Origin: Metopolophium dirhodum
Taxonomy: Eukaryota; Arthropoda; Insecta; Hemiptera; Aphididae
Assembly: GCF_019925205.1 (NCBI RefSeq)
Contig: NC_083562.1
Location: 4,030,001-4,094,000, forward strand
Length of the DNA: 64,000 bases
Reading direction: 5' to 3'
Shown here: piece by piece, positions 29,891 to 39,900 of the stretch
Numbering within the stretch: the stretch's first letter is position 1
Layout of the letters: every line of letters starts with the position of its first letter
Position numbers and translations under genes: made by a program
Notes under the pieces: model-generated
Told to the model about the DNA's origin: nothing
What the model saw: the letters and a program-made list of their open reading frames with translations, nothing else
Database searches by the model: none

Positions 29891-30144
29891 CAGGAGCGGA
29901 TCTAGGGCGGTGGGATTCAGAAGGTCAGCTGACCCACAATTAATATTTGCTGATCAAATTGGCCTCTTTTCAGATCTTGGGTAGTTGGACACTTGGACCC
30001 TTGAATAAACACACATACAGTAAAACGATTTTTTTTGTTTTATATACCTATAGTACACAAGTATAGATTTCTAATCTGGTTTTAATAAGTGGCCCCTTGA
30101 AATGTCCTGACCCACGGTTTCCTAACTCTGAATCCGCCCCTGGG
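29891..30144. mobile_element. hAT-type miniature element with 8-bp target duplication
   Basis: The element starts CAGGAGCGGATC and ends GAATCCGCCCCTGGG, giving imperfect terminal inverted repeats of about 12 bp. It is flanked by an exact 8-bp direct repeat CCAGTGCT (29883-29890 and 30145-30152). TIRs starting CAG with 8-bp target duplications are diagnostic of hAT elements. At 254 bp it carries no transposase. Confidence 0.75.
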
Positions 30145-30268
30145 CCAGTGCTGGAATGAATAACCATTGGCCTCCCACCAACTAAAAATTAATTTTATTA
30201 GTGAAAAAAATCAACTTACCTAACCCCGTTGTGGGGAGGGGAAGTGTCATTAACTGTAGGCCTAAAGG

Positions 30269-30456
30269 CTAAAACGCGTTAAAAACTATCCGAAATGTAC
30301 AATCAGTTTTTCCCGTTTGAATGTTAGTATTGTCAGCACCTCCGGGTACTGTCAAATACTGAAAACCAGTTGTTGTTTCTAGATCTACATAATCTACCAA
30401 TTTACCAATTTGGTGAAAAAGTTTTAATTTTAGCTTAGGAGCGCTTGTTTTCACTA
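30269..30456 (-). pseudogene. orphan coding segment, unrecognised protein
   Basis: On the minus strand an acceptor-like TTGATGTTTAG (just above 30456) leads into about 61 open codons ending in a stop at 30269-30271. The peptide includes KLVDYVDLETTTGFQYLTVP, then GGADNTNIQTGKTDCTFRIV and FNAF. It has balanced amino-acid composition and mixed codons, unlike AT-rich noise. A strong minus-strand donor (GTAAGT) lies at about 30218, downstream of the stop. It may be a terminal exon with a spliced 3' UTR, or a relic of a gene or mobile element. No other exon was found nearby and I do not recognise the family. Confidence 0.35.
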
Positions 30457-32099
30457 AACATCAATTAATTTTTAATTTTTTGTTCTTATTTAAATAACTG
30501 TTTAAATAAAATAGTTATTATTTTAAAATGTCAACATAGTTTCATAATAATTAGGTATATATTTCTGATATTACTGATAGGTACTGTAATACTCAATTGA
30601 AAGGTATGTAGGTACTAGGTACTACCTAGTCTTATACTAGTGCGAATAATCCAATACCATTTATATTCTTAAATTGTCTCTGCATATTATTATATAGCTT
30701 TACTATTTAAACTACTTAGAATAGTTACAATTGATTCTATTGATTTTATTCTATTTTATTTGTGTTCCTTAATTTTATTTATTACGGTTCAATATGTTTT
30801 TTCTTAAAAATAACTATATATTAACATTGTACTGAGTAATAACTGTGTCCAATTGGCAACTCACATGGCGAGCAGTCTACTTTATGTCTTATTTAATAAA
30901 GTTGTTTGTATAATAAATTGTGGATCTATGGCCGATAGGTTATAAATCATAATTACCTAACTAATTAAGTATGTAGTTATAAAATTATAAGTATTAATTA
31001 ATATACCTATGACCTATACTATATTATCTTTAGAAATTAAAATTAATAACAAGTTGTCGTATAAAAGCATAAAAGCATCGATCTGTAAAGACTATCGTGT
31101 TAAATTATTTTATTAACTATTATATCTATTGCATAGATATTATAATATACAAACATGTATATTCATGTGTATATATATTATATTTATAATAAAATAAAAA
31201 CTATTATACATCATGTTGTAAGTCAAATAATTTTCATCCTAATTTTATAATAGTTTGGGCTATATGGTAAAGAAAATGCAAATAAGTGAAATCCTAAAAA
31301 TACCGCAATAGTAAAAAAAAAATTGTGGTTTTACAAATCTCAGTGGGCGCATTGCCCAAGAGGATTGATTAGGTTAATGCAGTGACGCCTGGTGACAGAC
31401 TGTATTTCTTACGCGATAACAGTCTTCTCGGAATTTCGATCATTTCAAATGTAAATTATTAATAAATAATGTAGGTAGGTATATAAGTTTGCTTATTGAT
31501 GTATTCCTGACTGCACTACTGCAGTATATTAATTTTAAATATTGTAGGAAGATATTATAACTACGTGTATAATATAGAGAGCAGAAATATTATGTATAAT
31601 ATTATTATATTATATTATATACCTAATATATATACACACAAGTTCAAATACACGATGGACTAAAATTGTATTTATACTTATATTTTTACATTACATTGTA
31701 TAGCGTGTCACGTGTCGCAATAATAAATTCAAAGATGATATTATTATGAAAGTGTTTATATATTTTAATATCTATATATTTTATTTTTTTGAGACTGGAG
31801 TCTTGCGGCCAGGTCTTACAAGACTCGATTATCATTTATCAGAAGTATAATAAGACGTACTTGGTACTTGTCTCCGGATATTATAATTTGTATTATACTC
31901 GTGTACACAATACTAATGTATAAGTATAGGTACATCCAAAATAGGGACGGCAGGTGCAAGAAAAAAAAAATATAAACAACCTCGTGACAAATAAATGTTT
32001 GCGTCGCCACTTTATGGAGTCGTATCACGTCGCACATAATTTTATACACAATATACACTATACAGTTGGTCGGTAACACGCGTTTGGTAAAAATATATA
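30457..32099. other. no gene seen
   Basis: AT-rich DNA. The minus-strand frame at 31816-32112 is lysine/tyrosine-rich noise that runs up to the element at 32100. Confidence 0.5.
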
Positions 32100-32940
32100 C
32101 AAGGTGATCCATTTAAGTGTCTACACTTATAATTTTGTTAAGTTTTGAACTCTTTGAAAATATTATTTTTACATAGGTAATTTGATGTCATTGAAAAACA
32201 ACATTTAAAAAAAAATTATAATATTATTACAATTTAATATCGTTATCATTTTTTAAGTTATTATTTGTTTTGAATGACAGCATCATATCCATTTAATTTC
32301 ATATTCTGAAGCAGAATATTGTTTGGAGTATAGGTACTTTGATACACGAAACTCGAATTTTGAACCAGTAGCTAGCTACTGCCAATTAGTTATAATATTT
32401 ATATAAAAATATACTAGGCATATACTGCAGGTTATATCTAATTGTTATTTATTTTCAAACAAAACAGGCAAGTCCATGTATGTTAATATTAATAATTAGA
32501 GGTCTAATAACAGGAATATAGACTATAGACTTAATAATAATATATAAATCAGTGCACCAACATAACAAAAAACTAATATTTAAATAATTTTAAAAAGAAG
32601 GCGTCCTCATTAGCCAAATATATCATTCTAAGTATATTACATTTTTTTGTTTTATTTTTAAAACTAATATTAATTTATGTAACATGATTTTTCATAAATA
32701 AGTATTTAAAAAAGTTTACTTTAATCATTTGTATTAGCTATTTGTACGTATTTTTTTGGAAGATCGCTTACGACACCGTTGCCCTAATTAACTAATAACT
32801 AGGTATTCGTCCGAAATTCGATTACTATGTATTGATACAATCTGAAAAAATATTATGATCATGACATCAAATTATGTAAAAAAAAAAAAGCAGACTTTTA
32901 AAAAGTAATGAATATTAAAACACTTAAATGGATCACCTTG
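32100..32940. mobile_element. inverted-repeat DNA element
   Basis: Perfect 21-bp terminal inverted repeats: CAAGGTGATCCATTTAAGTG(T) at 32100-32120 and its complement at 32920-32940. The 841-bp interior is AT-rich and non-coding. The end sequence resembles the mariner-type element at 41189 (CAGGGTGATTCA). TA precedes the left end, but the right flank is TG, so no exact target duplication is left. Confidence 0.65.
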
Positions 32941-33050
32941 TGGCTTGTATATAGTTGTATTTAGACTACAAGTACAAATATATTTTCGGTCCTCACGTGA
33001 CACGCTGCAGCTCGATTGGGGGTATATTTGTGACTATATATACAGTCATA

Positions 33051-33274
33051 CAGGGTATCTCGTGATGTTGATTTCGTGTTCCAACATGATAATTAAGGCG
33101 GAAGCTGTAGAGATTTAGGTCAGATTTATAGAGCTGATTCGTGTAAATATATACATAGTTATGTCGATTTTAATGTTTAGTCCGGAGGTAAATAAACGAG
33201 TAAATACATCACGCACTAGGAGGGCGTGGACAAGTACTCTATTATAAGGTACATATCCAGCTTGTGACACCCTG
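33051..33274. mobile_element. possible small mariner-type element
   Basis: The left end TA|CAGGGTATCTCGTGATG and right end CACCCTG|TA share a short inverted repeat CAGGGT and TA on both sides. Only six to seven end bases match well, so the 224-bp element is plausible rather than shown. Confidence 0.35.
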
Positions 33275-33300
33275 TAGGTTAGTTAACAGTGTTTGATGTA

Positions 33301-33468
33301 AGGAGTGATCATCCAACTGGTTAAACTGTGTTCCTTGGTAAAAATGCGTTGCTTGTTTTTAAAGTTTTCGTGTATATTTCAAAGGTAACTATATATTGTT
33401 TAACCATTAGCAACATTTTTGTAGAAAATGATCTTTGTAACCACTAACCAGTTAAATGGATCATTCCG
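33301..33468. mobile_element. short inverted-repeat element upstream of RA-PH gene
   Basis: Arms 33301-33323 (AGGAGTGATCATCCAACTGG...) and 33445-33468 (complement of CGGAATGATCCATTTAACTGG...) match over about 23 positions with few differences. The left flank is TA. The 168-bp element resembles the 32100 element in its GATCCATTTAA core. It lies 330 bp before the first clear exon. Confidence 0.5.
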
Positions 33469-33800
33469 TGTATTTAGAGATGAATTGTTATTGCTTGCTA
33501 TACTTGCTGTTAATGGGTAATATTACCAGCGGTAGATAAGACTGCGTATACCGGTACTAATAAATAAATAATAATAATAATAATTTGTCACAGTATACAT
33601 AAATGGCAAATGTGGTATGTCGATAGATATAAGTGCAATATTGGGTGCCAAAACATACGATTTAATATAATACACCGGTTATCGTCGAGCCCTACTCTGT
33701 GCCCTGTGGGCCTTAACCATAATGTTTTTTTGACGTTAAATGTAATGTCGTAATGATGATTGATATCAATTTTCTGTATGGATATTTTTTAATTTTACAG

Positions 33801-33924
33801 GATTTGGTCATTGATTAAACAAGTAGGTCATACTTCTGACAAGACGATGACGTCGTCATTACCTTACACACAATTCGAAGATGAAAACTATTCAGATGAC
33901 CAATTGGACCTCCCTATGACTCCG
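33801..33924 (+). CDS. RA-PH gene, first clearly readable exon
   Basis: The acceptor is a strong TTTAATTTTACAG and the donor is CCG|GTAAGA. ATG at 33847 has A at -3 and opens MTSSLPYTQFEDENY, then a short acidic stretch. The same frame is open back to 33802 (15 extra codons including IWSLIKQVGH). The exon may therefore be internal, entered with two bases carried over from an upstream coding exon, or its first 46 bases may be 5' UTR. It ends in phase 0. Confidence 0.7.
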
Positions 33925-36900
33925 GTAAGATTGAATACTATTCAAATTTTCAATTCAACCACAAATTATAGTGATAGCTTCTATAGCTAGTTACCGCGTA
34001 GTTGCGATTCAAAATTTAAAAAAAAAATGGGGTTAACAATCTTGTATTATCTTCCATGAATTATATTTTCGAATACAATGTTATCAACACGATAATATTT
34101 ACTATCATAAAAATAATATTTAATAACAACAACACTGATTGAAGTTCAACAACTTTTTGCGCATTATTGCTGTTCGTACCTTGGGGCTACTCTAAACTTT
34201 AATATAGTTTAAACTGTTTAAAGCACTCAAAACACAAAATTCTACTGTCCCTGATGATGTTCCATAAGTAAGTAATAATCTTGTGAATTCGATGATTTCA
34301 GAGAGAAATTAAAGTTTATCATATTGATGATACATATGAAACAGTTTTAGTTACCCCGAGTACAACATCCGAACAAGTATGCTCTCAGATTGGCAAAAAA
34401 ATTGTCAGCCAATGTTACAGCTGGTCAATTGTAGAAGTTTGGAAGGACGAAGGGATAGGTAATTATGTAATTTTAATTGTGCCGTTTAACCTTTGTTTAT
34501 TACTGTTTGGGTATACCTAATAATAATTATACTGTTCATTTTTTTTTAAGAGAGAACATTAGAAAGTCACGAATCTGTGTTAATGTGTTACCATAGAATG
34601 GAGCATGAGACCAACAGAATTTTGGTGCTCCGACTAAACGACAAAATGTTTCACATGTTCAAGCACCCAGAAGTAAATTTTATTTTATGTATAGTGTGCA
34701 ATGAGAATTTTTTAAAAATATATAATATTTTTCCAGTCAAGTGTTAAGGCCTGTACATTTTTCAAAAATTTTAACTATTACTATTTTTTTTATAGAAGTT
34801 CTCTCTCTACAGAACACTGGATATTGGTACGAAAAAACAAGCTAAAATTATACAGGTAATTTAATATTGGTAATATTTAATTAAACAATAACAAAAAAAT
34901 TCAAAGGACATAAAAATATTAGGCGAGTACATTAAATGGTAGTCCAGTGAATTAAGGTAGAAATGAAAATAAAAAACAATAAACCTAATTTCCTAATTTA
35001 CCTTTACCTCAGATTTTGGCAGTATAAAAGTTTGTTTTTTTAATTTATGTAGAAAAGTAAATCTGATTTAATTAGTAAGTATTGAAGTTAAACCCTAACT
35101 AAAAAGCTTAATCAAGATACATTAAACATACTTCAAGCAATATATACTACACAATTAATTAACTTCCTCATTATTAAATATCTTAATAACTATATCACAT
35201 GTATTATGTATTATATAAATATTAACATGTCAAATAAATAATAAACACTAAAATCGGATTATATGCCTTTATAAAAAAAATACCATCGTATATTCTAAGA
35301 TTGAAATTAACCCAATTAGTTTTACTATTTTGTACAAAATATTTACACTATTAAAAATTAAACACATTTTGATAGACCTAGTATTTTCCATTTTTTAGTT
35401 ACTTATAATTAATCTAAGACTTGTATGAGGTTGGGGAGCAACCCACTTTTTTTTGTTTATTATTCCAGCCCTCTACCTATTACGTTGATCGTTCTTAATC
35501 AGAATGTTAATTATTTGATCTTCAGCCAAGTTTCGAACATCAATTGGAGGCCAAGTTAAATTATTTATTTATAATGTTATCTTTTGTAAATCAACTGATT
35601 CATTATAATAATTTTTTATTTTTTATTTATACTTAAAAAAAATAAGTTTTATTTGAGGTACTCACATTTTTTATTTAGTACGTGGGTCTTTCCTTAGAAA
35701 TGGAATGTAACAAAAATGAAAATTCCATTTCTATGGAAAGACCTACATAATAATGTATAAATATATGTAGTCACAATAACTAAAAAGTACCATTTTTACT
35801 TTTTAACTAATTTATAAATTATTTAAGGTTTACCAAGTGTTAAATTGTATTTTCATAATGTACAAAACATTCCACATGTTACTATAAAAATTACCAAATG
35901 GTTCTATGAATTCAAAACGCCAATCATGATACTTATTTTATTATTCATGCATTATATTATGTCTCAATAGTATTGGTTAATAATTAATATTGTGTGACAA
36001 TAATTGATGTTAAAAATGTTTTGAACCTTAAACCAAGTATTTAATTAACAAACTTAACAGAAAATACTACTGTTAAATTTCTTTTTAATATACTGTCTAC
36101 TTGTTAACTTTTAAACTTCAAATAATTTCTTGACGAATATTTTAATTTATATTCATGTTTTTTAATATATATATTTTAGCTTAAATCTTAGATTATTATT
36201 AAATATTGGTAAATAGTTCAAAATATTTAATAAGAGATAACTAATTAATTAAAGATTTGTTATAGATGTAAATTATATCATATTATTATTATTGTTTATA
36301 ATACTTAGAAAGTCCTCAATGGCGACACATGTCCACTACATTTTGGCCAAGTATGGGTGTATGATTGTAATAAAACAAAGCCGTTCTGGGATGTAACAGT
36401 TTTGTTACTCAAGGATAAAAATCTTTATCTCATATCAAATGTAAGTTTTTCAAATTTCTTGTAGTTAACTTATAATTTAAAATACACATAGTAATAAATT
36501 ACTATATAAATGACATGGTTTATAATTTTTCAGCACAAAAGCATAGTGCCACACATTAAAAGATCCGGGATTAGCTACTTAAGCAACACTATCATGGTAA
36601 GAAAATATATCTGTCTTCATGCTAATACCTACTAGTTAAATAATAGAAAATTAATATTTCTATGAATATTTTGTATTCATTTTTATTTTCATAATACCAT
36701 TATTTTATTTTGGGACTAGTTAAAAGAGACCTGTCATTTTATTATAAATAAATATCTATCTGTAACTACAGATGATCTTTTTCAATGTCATTCATATAAT
36801 GAGATTTTAAATGAAAAAAATAAAATATAATTTATGAATGCAAAATAATTGCATTATGTCAAGATTTGGTAACAGGATAAAATGTGCATAAGATAGAGTT

Positions 36901-39900
36901 ATTTAATTTGTCATTTTTTTACTGCTTTAAATTTATTTACTTCTATTGTATTCAATATAATGAACTCATTGAAATTCATAGGTTGTACATAACTTAGTGC
37001 ATAATCACATACTAAATAATATACCATTCAAAATATCTAATATTTTAATTTTTACAAATAATTTGTAAGAAACGTATTCTTCAAATTATTACTTCATTAT
37101 TAATTGTTGACTGTAGTTAATGTATCTGGTATTTTTTTTTATATAATTGTGTTAGGAGGTAATAGTCATGAGTTGAATTACAAATATATTATTACTGCAA
37201 TTGTTGATATGCAATGTTACAAATCACGTGAATTCTATTAAATTTGTTTTTAATATAATATTAAAGTCAAAGTATGTTTTAAATCAATTCCAAATTATTG
37301 AATCATCAAATTTGGATAGTCCTGTGATTATTATTTAATGCACTGACTTTTCTCTTTTTGTTCGTAACAATAAATTAATACTTTAATTAAAATAAAATAT
37401 AATAAGTAACAATTATGGAAATAAAAATGAAATTTGTATTTTATGTAAACATAAAAATTAAAAACTAGATGGATATGTATTATTTTTCCTTAAGAGGACA
37501 AAATATTGTAAAAAACCAATAAGAGAACACAAACAATGTTGTTACCTAAAAGTTTGGTAGTAGGTAAAATCACTCTAATATCAAAACTGTCAACACCCTA
37601 TTGAAACTAGCGAACAAAAATTTGGTATGTCGTAGGTGTGTAAGATGGAGGCAACACATGCGGGTGCGACGTCCTCTTAAGCATATTATAAATTATAATC
37701 ACAAAAACATAAGATACCTATATGAAATTTACCTAATCAAATAATTCTAAATAATTAAAGAATATAATGCATTTAATTGAGATAAATTGATAAATAGTTA
37801 TTATATTTACATTTACTTAACTTATAATTATTGTAAAAATACTTTTTTAAATACTTCTTTAAAAGAGTTAATGTTTTTCTCTTTGTAGAGTGCCAAGGTT
37901 TAGGTTTGCTAAGCCCTGATGGAACCTTTAGTTATCAAAGATTACAATTATTTCACTTGGTTAAATCAAAGCTTAAAAATAATCAAATAAGACAATAATT
38001 ATTAATATCATAACATAAAATTTTGAAATATTCACAATTTCTCATTTAGGGCAATTTATAACAAACTCATAATTTAAGTAATCAATAATTATTGTTAAGG
38101 TTCTTTCGATTTTAACATGGTTGTAAACTTAGATCATATACATAGTACATGATCTAAGGTTGTAACCAATAATTTTCTGTTTGTCTATATATAATATATT
38201 ATATTGTACATTATATTGGTTGGTGCATTCAATTATGCCCATAACTTTCTCTCTTCAATTTCTTAATAGTTACACAGTAGGTACCTACTCTAGAAATCCT
38301 CACTAATATTTAAAAATGCATTTATTTTCCTTTTATGGATGCTTATATTATTACTGTAGTTTTATATTAGCTTGTTATTTATATAGTTTTTTTGATTTTA
38401 TAATCTGTCAATTGGTTGGCTGTAACCTATACTTCTATTGAATTTAATGGAGTCCAGGTACTGTGGTCAACATTGCATCTGGTGGTTTTCTATCGTCTTA
38501 GCTTATTTTTATAATTTATTTATTATTTATATACTACCAAAATAAATTTGATTAATTTTCAACCAACGTAGATTATACTACAATACTAACAAATAAGATA
38601 AATTCCATTTATTATTTCTTTTATGCTCAGGTTTTACAATTTATTTCTGTAGTAATCAACAATGAGTTCATTTTAATCTATAATAATTTTTTTATGTTAT
38701 CATAAATAATTTATGTGTAATACCTCATTACCATGTAAACTTGGGTTAATACTGTTAATAATTTATAATCCAAAACAATTAATACTTACTATTTATTATT
38801 TATCTTATCAGATTGTAATTACTGACTAGTGAATGACATAAAGAAACTTATAATCCACATTTTGAATACGTGTAGATTAATATGAATTACCAATAAAATA
38901 TAAGCTATAGTTTATCTAATTTTCTGTAAGTACATACATGATACATTCTATTGCACATGTTTCTCTCATTTAAATACATTATGATTTTTATCATATAGGC
39001 TAAAGTCTACAAAATTTGATTACTATTTTAATACAACATAATACGAATTATAAATTATATTTCTATTGCAATTACTAATGTTTGCAGTTGTTTTTGAATT
39101 GTTCAAATTTGTTTTATACTCTATATTACTTTTTTAGAACATTTAGTATCAAAAAAAAAAAAAATTTTTATAATATCTATAGTTGGTTTAAAATTTTACC
39201 AACTATTGGACACCTGAACTATAAATGTTTTAAAAAAAATAGTCGCTTTAAAATTTTATATCCATAGATTGATTCACATGAATTTCAGAAACATAATGTA
39301 ACACAATGCCAATGATATTATTTATAACCTTTGACTATCCTACTGATATATACAAGCATACACTTTAACGTAGGTTACTACTTTGATGTAAAATTGAAAA
39401 TGACAAGAAAATAGGAATGTCCACTTGCTGGATCTCTTGACAATGTCGTCAGAAACCAACGGAAAAATAGTGAAAGATAACTTGGGCCAGTGCCACACGG
39501 TTTTTTGGCCTTAAAAATTCGGTCAATTATTATCAGTGTACAGTAATAATAATAATAATAATAATGATAATAATAGTAATAATATATCTTCGGAATAGTT
39601 GGCAACAGCGTACGCGAACCAGAACCAAAACATAATTTTTGATTGACACATTGCTTATGGTGAGACGTTGCCAAATTGCTCGTAAATCCGTGTACGGTAT
39701 ACTTCAATAATAATATGTAAATATGTTACATGCTCAGTGCATTAGAAAATTAATAAAAAATGTATTTTATTGAAAATTACTCGTTTATTTGAACAAATTC
39801 GACAAACGTGTAATGTGTCTATAGTTGAAATTTAAAAAGAAACGAAGACTTCGTTTTCCTGTACCTAGTTGATTTATTATTACCTACGTGTTACAATAAC

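Noticed and set aside
37882..37999. Acceptor-like TTTCTCTTTGTAG followed by an open stretch (CQGLGLLSPDGTFSY...) in the large RA-PH intron
   Set aside because: The open frame needs one carried base, but the preceding exon ends in phase 0, and in phase 0 it stops after four codons.
39443..39514. Short ATG frame MSSETNGKIVKDNLGQCHTV
   Set aside because: Only 23 codons, no donor or acceptor in phase with the surrounding gene, and repeat-like neighbours.
39378..39707. 109-codon minus-strand frame
   Set aside because: Poly-tyrosine comes from the TAA microsatellite; the flanks show no family.
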